Below, piece by piece: positions 26,911 through 37,300 of a DNA stretch of 64,000 nucleotides; position 1 is the stretch's first letter, and each line of letters begins with the position of its first letter. The translations under genes were made by a program, and so were the position numbers. The notes beneath the pieces are model-generated. The model did no database searches. It was not told the DNA's origin and worked only from the letters and a program-made list of their open reading frames with translations. Source of the DNA: Oleidesulfovibrio sp047973035 (GTDB lineage Bacteria > Desulfobacterota > Desulfovibrionia > Desulfovibrionales > Desulfovibrionaceae); assembly GCF_047973035.1 (NCBI RefSeq), contig NZ_JBKEBF010000031.1, positions 142,924 to 206,923 of the forward strand. Reading direction: 5' to 3'.

Positions 26911-29443
26911 ACAGCGCCCCTTTGCGTTCCATCAGTTCATTCCACGAACCATGCTCAATTATGCGTCCTGCCTTAAGCACGGCAATTCTGTCATATCCTT
27001 TTAATGTATCAAGCCGGTGCACAACGGAAAGAACAGTGCTGTGCCCTTTCCATTTTCGCTCCAGCAAATTTTGTATGCGCGACTGCGAAGCATTGTCCAG
27101 AGCTGATGTGGCCTCGTCCAGAACAAGTATGGGTGGTTCCTTCAAAAAGGCGCGGGCCAGTGCCACCTTCTGCTGTTGCCCGCCCGAAAGCCTGTCACCC
27201 ATGCTGCCCACACGGAACTCAAGGCCCAGCCGCAGCATCTGCTCAAGTACGCCTTCCACAATCAGCAGCTGCATAACGCGTTGGTAGATGCGTTCCTCCG
27301 CCCCCGCGCTATCGGCTTTTACGTGCCCGTAAACAATATTATCCAGTACGGACTGGCCCCGCAGATAACTTTCACGGTTGTAGAACGCTATCTGCGGCTG
27401 CGGATTATTTTCCAGTTCTTCGCGCAGCACAGTGCGGAACTGCGGAAGAACAGTAGTAATATGGCCCGGCAGAGGCACTATTTTATGCCTTGCGGGCAGA
27501 TAGGTAAAAGCAATGCGCAGCAGTGCCTGAACATCCTGCTCCGATAGCTCAGCCGCCCGTCTGACATCTCGCAGCTTACGGGCAAGTTGCTGTGCTTCTT
27601 CATACCGTTCCTGCGGTACAGGGCTTTTTTCAAACAGTTCAGAATCGGCGGAAGCACTGCCGATAATGTCTACCGTACGGGTAAGCAGGTCCTGCCCCAG
27701 TTGCAGCAGGGGGGCAAACAGATCTTCTTTTTCCAGCAAGGCGCGGAACTGTTTGTTCGCCGGTAGTCCGGATTCCTGCCATTCCGGTGTCAGAGGCGTG
27801 CCGAAAAGCAGGTTTTCCGCCATGGAGCCATACATCATGAACCGGCTCTCATCGAACTGCTCTATATCATGCTCAAGCTCTGCCCCATGCAGCTCCTGAA
27901 AGCGGCTTCGTCCGCGGATGACCCCGTTGCGGAAGGCATTGTCCGAATCTTTATCGAGCACTGCCCGCAGGCTGAAGCGAAGCACATCGGCAAACAAGCC
28001 GACCTGCTGCAATACCTCTATCACACGGTCAAGGTCCGGCACCCTGCTTTTGTCAGCCCCCTGCACCACAAGAGCCTCGCAACCGTAGACAAGATTTTCA
28101 TAAATAGTCCCGTCAAAAATAAACGGCTGCTGTGCGACCACTCCCATATTGGAAATGACATCAAGGCGCGTAAGATCTTTCACCTCGTGCCCGTCGATCA
28201 TCACACTGCCGCCGGTGTATTTGTAGTGCTGCGAAACAAGCCGCGCCAGAGTGGATTTACCGCTGCCCGAAAAGCCGACCAGCGCCACATGTTCTCCGGG
28301 TTTTACCGTCATGGATATTTTGTCTACCAGCCGGATATTACCGCCCACATCGTACACAGCATCTTTAACGGAAATTTCGCCCTTAAAGGTGTAAGGTTCG
28401 CGCCCCTGCGGCACAGCAAGCACTTCCGGCTCGTAATCAAAATAATCCATCACCTGCTTGTAGCGAACCTTGCTGTCCTGCCACAGCTGGTAAAACTCCA
28501 TAAGTTCTTTCCACGGATCATAAACCTTTTCATAGGCAGAAAGAAACGCGACCAGCGCACCAAGGTCAAAGCGGCCGTTAATCGCCAGATAGCCACCCAC
28601 AAGAAACAAAATAAACGGACCGAGTGACTGAAAAAAGTTGTTCACAAACTTGATGCCGAACTTCAGGGCGTTAAGCCTGACTGCCAGCTTGTACAGCCCC
28701 TCCAGCCCCTTACCGAAGCGTTTGCCCTCAAGTGCTACGGATGCGTTGCCATGCACTTCGCTTATGCCGGAAACAGATTCACCGATTTTACCGCTCAAGT
28801 CGCGGATAGCCGAAGTCCGCTGCCGGTTGGTCGTATTATACCAGCGCTGCAGCCACGGAATAAACAACATTTCAATGGGATACACGGCGATACTCAAACC
28901 TGCCAGCAGCGGGTTAAGCCAAAACATGTACCCCGCAAACCCCAGAAACGTAAGAATATTGACCACCGGCGCAGAAATACCGCTGCCTACGAATGCAGCC
29001 ATGGACTCCAGTTCGGTCATGACGCTGGAAATAACCAGCCCCGGTGAAGTCTTGCGGAAAAAAGGCAGCGGAAGAGAAAGGATATGCTCGTACAACTCGC
29101 GCCGCATCCGCATAAGAGTGCGGTTGCCTATCCACCCCTGCAGCAGGTTGATGGCATATTTCAGTACGCCGGCACTGATTACAGCGGCGATGTACAGCCC
29201 ACAGTACAGAACAAGCGCTTCAAAATCCCCCATGCCGATAGCCTGGTTGATAATGCGTTTCTGCATTTCCAAAGGTAGAATACGCATGGCAACCGTAATC
29301 AGAATAATGCCGACCAGCAGGGCCTGCAATCTGGCGTTGCCCTTGAACACCCAGTAATATAGAGAACGTTTTGTGACCATTCGACGAGCCGCCCGGTAAA
29401 AGCTTGTATTGTTCTGCAACGGCAGCATCCGATGCGCTTTCAT
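26885..29443 (-). CDS. ABC exporter with an enlarged nucleotide-binding domain
   Basis: ATG 29443 gives 852 residues; a GTG at 29512 (875 residues, numbering used here) would leave only 40 bp to the divergent gene. Six exporter helices lie at about 55-330. Walker A (GFSGSGKST, 413-421) and signature (LSGGQQQKV, 775-783) are about 355 residues apart instead of the usual 105-110; Walker B is ILVLDEATSALD. The extra sequence seems to repeat the Q-loop-to-helical segment: FIFDGTIYENLVYG (464-477), FMMYGSMAENLLFG (558-571) and YLRGQSVLDNIVYG (716-729). It is an inner-membrane exporter, substrate unknown, translationally coupled to the cNMP-domain protein. The fold is certain; the triplication is my reading. 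Confidence 0.85.
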   Translation of the reverse strand: MKAHRMLPLQNNTSFYRAARRMVTKRSLYYWVFKGNARLQALLVGIILITVAMRILPLEMQKRIINQAIGMGDFEALVLYCGLYIAAVISAGVLKYAINLLQGWIGNRTLMRMRRELYEHILSLPLPFFRKTSPGLVISSVMTELESMAAFVGSGISAPVVNILTFLGFAGYMFWLNPLLAGLSIAVYPIEMLFIPWLQRWYNTTNRQRTSAIRDLSGKIGESVSGISEVHGNASVALEGKRFGKGLEGLYKLAVRLNALKFGIKFVNNFFQSLGPFILFLVGGYLAINGRFDLGALVAFLSAYEKVYDPWKELMEFYQLWQDSKVRYKQVMDYFDYEPEVLAVPQGREPYTFKGEISVKDAVYDVGGNIRLVDKISMTVKPGEHVALVGFSGSGKSTLARLVSQHYKYTGGSVMIDGHEVKDLTRLDVISNMGVVAQQPFIFDGTIYENLVYGCEALVVQGADKSRVPDLDRVIEVLQQVGLFADVLRFSLRAVLDKDSDNAFRNGVIRGRSRFQELHGAELEHDIEQFDESRFMMYGSMAENLLFGTPLTPEWQESGLPANKQFRALLEKEDLFAPLLQLGQDLLTRTVDIIGSASADSELFEKSPVPQERYEEAQQLARKLRDVRRAAELSEQDVQALLRIAFTYLPARHKIVPLPGHITTVLPQFRTVLREELENNPQPQIAFYNRESYLRGQSVLDNIVYGHVKADSAGAEERIYQRVMQLLIVEGVLEQMLRLGLEFRVGSMGDRLSGGQQQKVALARAFLKEPPILVLDEATSALDNASQSRIQNLLERKWKGHSTVLSVVHRLDTLKGYDRIAVLKAGRIIEHGSWNELMERKGALYGLVHKGS

Positions 29444-29552
29444 CCTGCACCAAATACTGTTATACAAGTAATCTGTCACACCCTGCCGACCGTTGCAATG
29501 CTCTATACGCACAACGGGTATACTATAAGATCAAATCGGCAACGGAACTGCT

Positions 29553-32192
29553 ATGAATATTCGCTGGAAATTTTTTTCTGTTCTGCTGGCATCAAGTGTA
29601 TTGCCCCTTCTGGTTGTCAGCATGCTTATTGCCGTGCTGGGCGACAACATCGAGCGTGACGTCATACGCGAAACCAGAGCGGAGCTGAGCGACCGTGCAA
29701 GCGGAGCCATGCTGAACATGGCCCGCAACTATGCCTCTGGTTTAATGCAGGACATTCAGGCTCTCAGCGTCATTGCGCACACCTTGCAGCGCGAGGCAGA
29801 ACGGCTGGCCGTATCACCTCCCCCTGAAGAAGCTACCGCACTTTTCAGCGAAGATGTCCACCCGCAGCTGCCCTACCCGCCGGATATGGAACTGGATGAA
29901 GCTTATTCCGGCAGGCCCGGCGGCATGATGATGACCGCTGCCACAGGGTATGTAAGCTTTGGCAGCATGGTTTTCCATGTTCCCTCCGGTTCACCGACGG
30001 AAAAACAAAGAGAAGAAGCAAAGCGCTTTCTGCCGCTCCTTTCCATCATGCGCGACGTGCGTGGCATTTTCGGCTCCTATATCTACCGCATGTACATAGG
30101 CCTGGAAAACGGCATGACAGGCATGTATCCGGGCACTCCGGATATTCCTGCACGGTACGACCCGCGCATCAGGCCGTGGTACCGTGCGGCAGCCATACGA
30201 GATTCCATCACGTGGACGTCTCCTGTGGTGGATATGATCACCGGTAGGCTGACACTTAACCTTTCCATTCCCCTGCATGCAGAAGACGGCACTCTGCTGG
30301 GCGTTGCCGCTCTGGATATTCTGATGCAGCAAGGCCTTCAGGCGCACTCCGTTGTGTCTCACTGGTCGGACGATCTGGACATGCTGCTGGTACTCAAAGA
30401 GCCGGATGAAAAAGGCCTGCCCTTACTACGGGTTGTAGGACGGACGCTACGCGATAATGAAGGCAAACAGATGTGGCGCATGATGACACGCGACTCCGGC
30501 ATCCCCATTCCCAGAGGTGAACCTCTGGACACTCTGCGCGCCAAGATGAGCAAAAAAAGTGACGGGGTAATGGATCTTGTCTTTCAGGGAGAACCATCTT
30601 TGCTGGCGTACGCCCCCATCACAGACGACCTGAGCGTTATCATCATCACCCCCCGTAGCGTTATTGAAGAAGTGCCCGACACCATCAGTAAAATGCTCAC
30701 AGAAAGTGACGAGGCCATGAATCTTGTCGTCGGCATTTCACTTCTTACAGTACTGCTGGGTGCATTCATACTGTCACTGCTGGCTTCACGGGCCACCACC
30801 AAGCCGCTTATGGACATTGTCAACGCAGCCCGCAGGTTGTCTCAGGGGGACTGGACAGCCCATATTCCTGTCCGGTTAGGGGATGAGCGTGACGAAGTGA
30901 TTAATGCCTTCAACGAGATGGGCCCCCGACTCAGCAAACAGATACAGATACAGCAGGCTCTGGATGTTGCGCATGAAATACAGACGAGCCTTCTCCCTTC
31001 GGCTGCTCCGCCTTTCACGGGCTGGGATATTTCAGGCCGCAGTTCCTATTGCGATGAAACAGGTGGTGATTATTATGACTACATCCTTACCGAAGGAGCC
31101 GGAGGGCCGTCCCTTACTGTTGTTCTGGGGGATGTTTCAGGGCACGGACTTCCGTCAGCCCTGCTGATGGCAACAGGCCGTTCCTTGCTGCGTGGTCAGG
31201 CTGACAGTAATCAATGTCTGGCGCATCGCATCGAACGGGCTAACGCTATTCTCTCTGAAGACGTGAACGGCACAGGCAGATTTATCACACTCTTTGCTCT
31301 GGCTATTTCCCCTGCTTCGCGAGTGGTGCAGTGGGTACGTGCAGGGCACGATCCGGCCATTGTATATAACGCCGCGGATGGTTCTTTTTCGCAGCTGCAG
31401 GGCAGCGGCCTGCCGCTGGGGGTCGTCCCCGATGCGCAATACTCTGCCGAAGAAGTGGAACTGCCTGAAAAGTCCGTTGTGCTGCTGGGAACTGACGGTA
31501 TATGGGAAGCTGTAAACAGTCAGGGAGAGATGTTCGGTAAAGACCGGCTGTACGGAATCATCAGCACTCATGCGAACCTTTGTGCGCACGAAATAAGTCA
31601 GGCTGTCATTGATGCCGTAAACGAGTTTACGCGCGGTGCCACCCGCCTTGACGACGTGACGCTGGTAGTACTCAAGCCGCAGGCAGGCAGCTGCGGCCAC
31701 GCGGTCACTGATGAGCATGACGTTCCGCCGGAATCCGATGACACCATCTACGTCCGGTTGCATTCAACACAGGATGCTCCTGCGTTAAACGATGTCATTG
31801 ATAAAATGTGCGAACGTGCTAAGTGCTCGCAACGCGCACGCTTTTCATTCACACTGGCCATTGACGAACTCGTTACAAACGTTTTTGAACATGGCAGCGA
31901 AGAAGGTACAGAGCGCAGGGTCGAGGTGTGGATGTGGCTGCAGGGCACGGTACTGCGCGCGCGGCTGGAGGATAACGGACATCCCTTTAACTGCACTAAA
32001 GCACCCCCGCCGGAGCTGAATGTGCCCCTTGAAAAGCGCAAAAAGCCTGTAGGCGGGATGGGTATTCATCTGGTAAAACAGTTCATGGACGACTTCAGGT
32101 ACGTTCGTGAAAAAAATAAAAACATTATCCTGCTGGGAAAGCAGCTTGCTGAAGACCCGCAGCAAAAGCCACAGCAGAAGATAGAAGAATAA
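29553..32192 (+). CDS. Membrane SpoIIE-type serine phosphatase with dCache, HAMP and HATPase domains
   Basis: The product has 879 residues. Order: helix at about 8-30; periplasmic dCache-like sensor about 35-390 (with DPRIRPWYRAA and LGVAALDI); helix about 393-415; HAMP about 416-465; PP2C/SpoIIE phosphatase about 470-700 (CDETGGDYYDY, LGDVSGHGLPSALL, GTDGIWEA); and an RsbW/SpoIIAB-like ATPase about 735-865 (N-box LAIDELVTNVFEHG, G-box GGMGIHLV). Such proteins dephosphorylate STAS antagonists in partner switching. The attached kinase-like ATPase means that phosphatase and potential kinase are on one chain. The STAS gene 11 bp downstream is the obvious partner. Confidence 0.9.
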   Translation: MNIRWKFFSVLLASSVLPLLVVSMLIAVLGDNIERDVIRETRAELSDRASGAMLNMARNYASGLMQDIQALSVIAHTLQREAERLAVSPPPEEATALFSEDVHPQLPYPPDMELDEAYSGRPGGMMMTAATGYVSFGSMVFHVPSGSPTEKQREEAKRFLPLLSIMRDVRGIFGSYIYRMYIGLENGMTGMYPGTPDIPARYDPRIRPWYRAAAIRDSITWTSPVVDMITGRLTLNLSIPLHAEDGTLLGVAALDILMQQGLQAHSVVSHWSDDLDMLLVLKEPDEKGLPLLRVVGRTLRDNEGKQMWRMMTRDSGIPIPRGEPLDTLRAKMSKKSDGVMDLVFQGEPSLLAYAPITDDLSVIIITPRSVIEEVPDTISKMLTESDEAMNLVVGISLLTVLLGAFILSLLASRATTKPLMDIVNAARRLSQGDWTAHIPVRLGDERDEVINAFNEMGPRLSKQIQIQQALDVAHEIQTSLLPSAAPPFTGWDISGRSSYCDETGGDYYDYILTEGAGGPSLTVVLGDVSGHGLPSALLMATGRSLLRGQADSNQCLAHRIERANAILSEDVNGTGRFITLFALAISPASRVVQWVRAGHDPAIVYNAADGSFSQLQGSGLPLGVVPDAQYSAEEVELPEKSVVLLGTDGIWEAVNSQGEMFGKDRLYGIISTHANLCAHEISQAVIDAVNEFTRGATRLDDVTLVVLKPQAGSCGHAVTDEHDVPPESDDTIYVRLHSTQDAPALNDVIDKMCERAKCSQRARFSFTLAIDELVTNVFEHGSEEGTERRVEVWMWLQGTVLRARLEDNGHPFNCTKAPPPELNVPLEKRKKPVGGMGIHLVKQFMDDFRYVREKNKNIILLGKQLAEDPQQKPQQKIEE

Positions 32193-32203
32193 AGGAGCCA
32201 CGC

Positions 32204-32536
32204 ATGACGCTGAACACCATTACGCACGATTCCGTGACGATTCTGGAGATGCGTGAAAGACTGGACGGACAGGACACCCAGAAGCTTGAACAGACTGTTG
32301 AAAGTCTGCTTTCCGAAGGCGCCAAGAGCCTGCTGTTTGACTTCGAAGACCTTGATTACATTAACAGCTCCGGCCTGAGAATTCTGGTCATGGCGTACCA
32401 GCGACTGCACCCTTCCGGTGGCAGGGTAACGGTATGCTGTGCCCGCGATTACATTCAGGAAGTGTTTGAAATTTCAGGATACGACAAGCTTTTCGGCATG
32501 TACGAAACGCGTGAAGCCGCACTGAAATCGTTATAA
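32204..32536 (+). CDS. STAS-domain anti-sigma-factor antagonist
   Basis: The product has 110 residues preceded by AAAGGAG. It is a stand-alone STAS domain with the canonical phosphorylation segment DLDYINSSGLRILVMAY, in which the SSG serine is the expected phospho-acceptor. By family knowledge it would bind the RsbW-like kinase domain when unphosphorylated. It lies 11 bp after the SpoIIE phosphatase gene, and a terminator follows at once, so the two form a complete operon. Whether the output is a sigma factor, a chemotaxis-like target or surface behaviour is unknown. Confidence 0.9.
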   Translation: MTLNTITHDSVTILEMRERLDGQDTQKLEQTVESLLSEGAKSLLFDFEDLDYINSSGLRILVMAYQRLHPSGGRVTVCCARDYIQEVFEISGYDKLFGMYETREAALKSL

Positions 32537-32540
32537 AAAA

Positions 32541-32569
32541 ACGCTGTCCGATACACATCCGGACAGCGT
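32541..32569. terminator. Bidirectional terminator between STAS and mobB genes
   Basis: The arms ACGCTGTCCG and CGGACAGCGT are followed by seven T on the forward strand and, read the other way, by a matching T-run from the A-run at 32535-32541. It serves the convergent STAS and mobB transcripts. Confidence 0.85.
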
Positions 32570-32631
32570 TTTTTTATCAAAACAACACTTGCGGCGGGAA
32601 ATTATCCCCGCCTGTGCACACGGGTTGCGCG

Positions 32632-33351
32632 CTATTTAATGTGAATCTCCACCGGCCCCGGCGAATAGCCTTTCAACTCGCTGAGCATTCCTTTAATCGC
32701 ACCGGATACAATACGCGCGACAAAAGGATTCATGCCTATGGGAGCGCCTCCCACCGTCACGGTGAAGTCATCCCCCAGACTTTTACAGTCTGCGGGAGTA
32801 GCGCTGCCGGCAACAATGCGTTGCGCAAGGCCTGCACAGTCTTCTTCGCCGCACTCCCCGCAGTCAAGGGCAGGCAACGTAAAGCCGCGCTCTACGGCAA
32901 GAAAGGCAAGTCCGGCAATACTGTTCTGGTCAAACACCGGCAATCCGCCCGCCGTGGGAGAAGTGCTGTCCCGATAATTCCACGCGGCAACAGCCAGACC
33001 GGCCCCCAACTCCTGCTCATCCTGTGCATTGCGCAGGCACACCACGCGCGGCAGCCATCCAAGCTGCTTACCGCCTTCCACCAGCAGGACATCAGCGGCA
33101 AGTAACGGCAGCAAGTCGGGCAGGTGCCGTTTGCGGCTCCAGAAAATGGCAGCTTCATCATTACCAAGTCCTACCACTATGCGCCCCGGCTTCATCAAGC
33201 GTTCTGTATCCCTGTCGCTTTTATCCAGCTTGTGATGAGCAAACTTGGCGATGGCAACAGTATGTCCGACTTTTTCCAACGCATCCGCCAGAAGACCGGT
33301 AAGCGTTGTTTTTCCTGAGTCCTTGAACCCCACAATGCCTATAGCTTTCAT
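32632..33351 (-). CDS. mobB: Molybdopterin-guanine dinucleotide biosynthesis adapter MobB with Cys-rich tail
   Basis: The product has 239 residues from ATG 33351 (GGAGGAATT upstream). The P-loop GFKDSGKTT is at residues 8-16, followed by ATP-binding MobB features (VAIAKFAHHKLD, VLLVEGGKQLGWL). MobB helps MobA attach GMP to molybdopterin, giving the bis-MGD cofactor needed by formate dehydrogenase. Beyond the usual length of about 170 residues is an extra C-terminal domain with CGECGEEDC and a further Cys (PADCKSL), which looks like an Fe-S site. It is separated from fdhAB by a terminator, so it has its own promoter in the 322-bp gap. Confidence 0.88.
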   Translation of the reverse strand: MKAIGIVGFKDSGKTTLTGLLADALEKVGHTVAIAKFAHHKLDKSDRDTERLMKPGRIVVGLGNDEAAIFWSRKRHLPDLLPLLAADVLLVEGGKQLGWLPRVVCLRNAQDEQELGAGLAVAAWNYRDSTSPTAGGLPVFDQNSIAGLAFLAVERGFTLPALDCGECGEEDCAGLAQRIVAGSATPADCKSLGDDFTVTVGGAPIGMNPFVARIVSGAIKGMLSELKGYSPGPVEIHIK

Positions 33352-33673
33352 AATTCCTCCGTATATGCGCAGCACCGTCCGGCAGCAGAACGCGCTTCTG
33401 GAGCTTGCTGAAAATTTTAAATCCTGCCCCTGCGTTGTAACAGAGAAAAGCCACGTCCTGTAACACAAAATGCGTACACAAAAAATGCCGTTCTCGTGTC
33501 CTTGCAACCAGCAGAACACAAAAACGGCAGACTACCTTAGTCATTCTGCCCCACGCGGAAAGCAAAGGTAGAGAGCCTCCGTTTTCGAACGCCCAGAACA
33601 AAAACGGAGACAGGATTCATAGTTAAAAAAACTGCGGTGCCGCAGGAATGCGGCACCGCAGAGTCAGTTTTTT
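33352..33673. other. Intergenic region upstream of mobB
   Basis: This 322-bp gap holds the mobB promoter region and the fdhAB terminator (33632-33661). It also has a 9-bp inverted repeat (CTCCGTTTT/AAAACGGAG, 33577-33609) with a 15-base loop. No coding frame in it is credible. Confidence 0.5.
33632..33661 (-). terminator. Terminator of the fdhAB operon
   Basis: A perfect 13-bp stem (CTGCGGTGCCGCA arms) with a 4-base loop lies just past the fdhB stop. On the reverse strand it is followed by a run of seven T (33625-33631). Confidence 0.88.
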
Positions 33674-34387
33674 CTAAACGCGGGTACGACGCCCCATAAT
33701 ACGCGCAAACATCTGCTTTCTATTCATATGCAGCGGGCCGAGATCAGCTACAGCTTTAGTGAAGTAGCTCAGCGGGTCCTGCTGGAACAGGTAGATAACG
33801 CGCACATCATCGGGGTCACCCAACACGGCGTCAGGGTACTGGCCTTTTACCTCTTCAAGACGGGCTTCCGCCAGCTCCCTCATTTCCTCTTCATCGCCGA
33901 AGTTCATAGTGCCGGTGGGACACGAAGTCACACAGGCAGGCTTCAGACCATTGTGCACTCTGTCGAGGCACATGTCGCACTTGGACATAACCTTGCTTTC
34001 GGCATCCACCCGCGGAATGTCATAGGGGCATGCATCGCGTACGCCCTGCGCATCCACATTTTTGGTGTTGCGGGTAAAGATAACCGCGCCGGTCAGTTCG
34101 TCACGGATGATGGCGGACTCGTCATCAATCATGGCCTGATACATACATGGCGGTTCCACGCAATGACGGCACTGCTCGGGGAAGAACAACCAGTCCACTT
34201 TTCCTTCAACTACCACCTCGGTAAACCGCACAAGGCGATACGAGGTAAAGCTGAGGTCGCGGGGATTCTGGTGCGATCCCCAGTTGATGGTCTCTTCTGC
34301 CGGCAACTTGTGCCACTGCTTACAAGCTATCTGACATCCGCGGCAGGCTGTGCAGCGGGTAAGATCTACAAAGAATGACTTTCCCAT
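33674..34387 (-). CDS. fdhB: Formate dehydrogenase iron-sulfur subunit (FdhB)
   Basis: The product has 237 residues. Four Cys clusters typical of a four-[4Fe-4S] electron-transfer subunit are visible: CTACRGCQIACKQW, CRHCVEPPCMYQ, ACPYDIP with CDMCLDR, and CVTSCPTG. It lacks its own signal peptide and should be carried to the periplasm together with the Tat-exported alpha subunit. It passes electrons between the active-site subunit and periplasmic c-type cytochromes. It starts 12 bp after fdhA with GGAGG upstream and is followed by a strong terminator; no cytochrome or membrane subunit gene is attached, which fits the soluble FdhAB type. Confidence 0.92.
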   Translation of the reverse strand: MGKSFFVDLTRCTACRGCQIACKQWHKLPAEETINWGSHQNPRDLSFTSYRLVRFTEVVVEGKVDWLFFPEQCRHCVEPPCMYQAMIDDESAIIRDELTGAVIFTRNTKNVDAQGVRDACPYDIPRVDAESKVMSKCDMCLDRVHNGLKPACVTSCPTGTMNFGDEEEMRELAEARLEEVKGQYPDAVLGDPDDVRVIYLFQQDPLSYFTKAVADLGPLHMNRKQMFARIMGRRTRV

Positions 34388-34399
34388 TTTTCAGCCTCC

Positions 34400-37300
34400 T
34401 TACATTTTGCGGACGTCAACCATGAACGCCTTGGTTTCAGGGATGCCGGTGTTCGGGTCGCCCACAGATGGCGTAAGCAGGTTTGCCGCGTCGCCGCCGT
34501 TTTTCGGGGTCATCCAACCGTAATGCCACGGCAGGCCCACAAGGTGAACTTCGTTACCCTGCACATTAAAGGGCTTGATACGCTTGGTGACAATAGCCAC
34601 ACACTCCAGCGAGCCACGCAGGCTGGAAACACGTACCTTTTCGCCACCTACAATACCGCGAAGCGCTGCAAGCTCTTCACTCATTTCCACAAAGAGCTGC
34701 GGCTCGGCTTCAATCAGCCAGCCCTGGTTACGGGTCATCAGACCGGTCTGCCAATGTTCCGTCACGCGGTACGTTGTGCCTACAAACGGGAAACGCGGGT
34801 CGCATACGGCTGCGTCTTCGCCCTTGATGACGTATGCCGTGGGGTTATGCAGCTGCGGCGAGAAGGGGTTGTCCTTAATAGGACATTCCAGAGGCTCGTA
34901 ATGCTCGGGAAAGGGGCCTTCTTCACGACCGGGGCCGAATATCTGACCGGCTCCGTGCTTACGCATAATGAACGGATGCTTTGTTCCGGGCTTCCAGCCG
35001 CCATCAGGCACATCGCCAACCCAGCCTTCACCGTTCCATGCGATAACAGGCTTTTCTGGTGCCCACGGGGTGCCCTTGGCATCTACGGAAGCACGGTTGT
35101 ACAGAATGCGCCGGTTGACAGGCCAGCACCACGACCAGTTGGGGTACAGACCGATTTTAGCCTGTTCCGGAGTCTGGGTTTTATCGCGGCGGGCTGCCAT
35201 GTTGCCTTTATCGGTATATGAGTTGCAGTACAGCCAGTTGCCGGAACAGGTCGAGCCATCGTCCTGCAGGAAGGCAAAGCTGGGGACCTGCTGGCCCTTC
35301 TTGTAGGTCTTGCCCTTGATGGTCACATCACGCAGGAAGTAACCGTTGATCAGCTTTGCAACCTTATGTGGGTCGAAAACATGATCGGTATGCCAGTCTT
35401 CCAGATTCAGATGCAGGATAGGATCGGGGAAAACGCCGCCTTCTTTCTGGTACAGATGACGGAGCTTTTCCATCAGTTCGTATACGATGTCGCCATCGGG
35501 CTTGTTTCCGGCAAAAGGCTTCGGCCCTGCGTAGCGCCACTGCATCCAGCGACCGGAGTTGGTAACGGAACCTTCTTTTTCAATGGAAACCGCACACGGC
35601 AGCATGAATACTTCCGTCTTGATCTTGGAAGGATCCATACCGGGGCCTTTCCAGAACGAGCTGGTTTCGTTTTCAAAGATGTTCACGTTGACCAGCCAGT
35701 CCAGCTTGCCCATGGCTTCGCGGTTTTTATTGGCGTTTGCACCGCCGCAGGCGGGGTTCATGCCCCATGCGAAGAAGCCCTTGAACTGCTCCTTGTGCAT
35801 TTTTTCAAACAGCGACAGCCAGAAGTAGTCCGTCATGGGCTTATGCGAATCCACCTTGGGCAGCCAGTTATAGGCGCTTTCCAGCGAAGCTTCGGGGTAC
35901 ATGGCTTTCAGCAGGCTGGCCACGTACTTGGGCTTGTTCTGCCACCAGTTGGCCGACATTTCGTCGTTGCTGACCGGAGTATTGGCCTTGTTATAAGCCT
36001 CCAGTGAAGGCCAGGCGGACTTGGGCACGCTGAGGTAGCCAGGAATGATATGCGCCAGCAGACACTGGTCGGTGGAACCCTGTACGTTGGATTCGCCGCG
36101 CAGCGCGTTAACACCGCCGCCTGCCACGCCGACATTACCCAACAGCAACTGAATGATTGCCATGGCGCGGATGTTCTGCACACCCACGGTATGCTGAGTC
36201 CAGCCCATAGCGTACATAATTGTACCGGCTTTATCCGGCTTGCCCGTGGCGGCAAAAGATTCGTACACCTCGAGCAGTTCTTTTCTCGGTGTACCGGTAA
36301 TATCCACTACCTTGTCCACGGTGTAGCGTTCAAAATGCTTTTTCAACAGATTGAATACGCACCGGGGGTGCTGCAAAGTTTTGTCACGGGCAGGCACACC
36401 GTTTTTGTCGGTCTCAAATGCCCATTGCGACTTGTCGTACTTGCGCTTTTTAGGATCATATCCGCTGAAGAAGCCGTCTTCGAACGAATACTTTTCGCCC
36501 ACGATAAATGAAGCGTTGGTGTACTCGGCAACGTACTCTTTAAAGTACAGATTGTTATCAAGGATATACTTGATAAGACCGCCGAGGAACGGAATATCCG
36601 CACCGGAACGGATCTGGGCAAACAGATCGCAGCGTGCCGATGTACGGGTGTACCGCGGGTCCACATGGATAAGCTTCGCTCCGGCGTCTTTGGCCTTGAG
36701 CACCCACTTAAATGAAATTGGATGGTTTTCGGCAGCGTTGCTGCCCATTATCAGAATGCAATCACTGTTCTTCAGATCGATCCAGTGGTTGGTCATCGCA
36801 CCGCGTCCGAACGACTCTGCCAGAGCCGCTACAGTTGCGCTGTGTCAGATACGCGCCTGATGCTCAATGTACACCAGGCCGAGGGCTCTGAGGAAGCTCT
36901 GATAAGTCCAGCATTCCTCGTTATCAAGCGCTGCGGAACCGCAGGATGCAATGGCTTCGGTTCTGTTAACCGTTTCGCCTTTTTCGTTCTTGGTGCTGAA
37001 GGATTCATCGCGGGTTTTCTTGACTCGGGCGGCGATATTTTCCAGTGCCCATTCCCACGATACCGGCTGCCAGTGATCGCTGTAGGGTGCGCGATACATG
37101 GGGGTGGAAGGACGTCTGTCGTTTTCGGCAAGCTGCCAGATGGATGCGCCCTTGGCGCACAGGGCGCCTTCGTTGATAGGATGGTCAGGATCGCCTTCTA
37201 CGTTGATGGCGCGGCCCGAACCGTCTTTAGATGTATGAACGATAAGGCCGCAGCCTACCGCACAGTAACAACAGACAGAGGTGGTCTGTTTTGCCCATTC

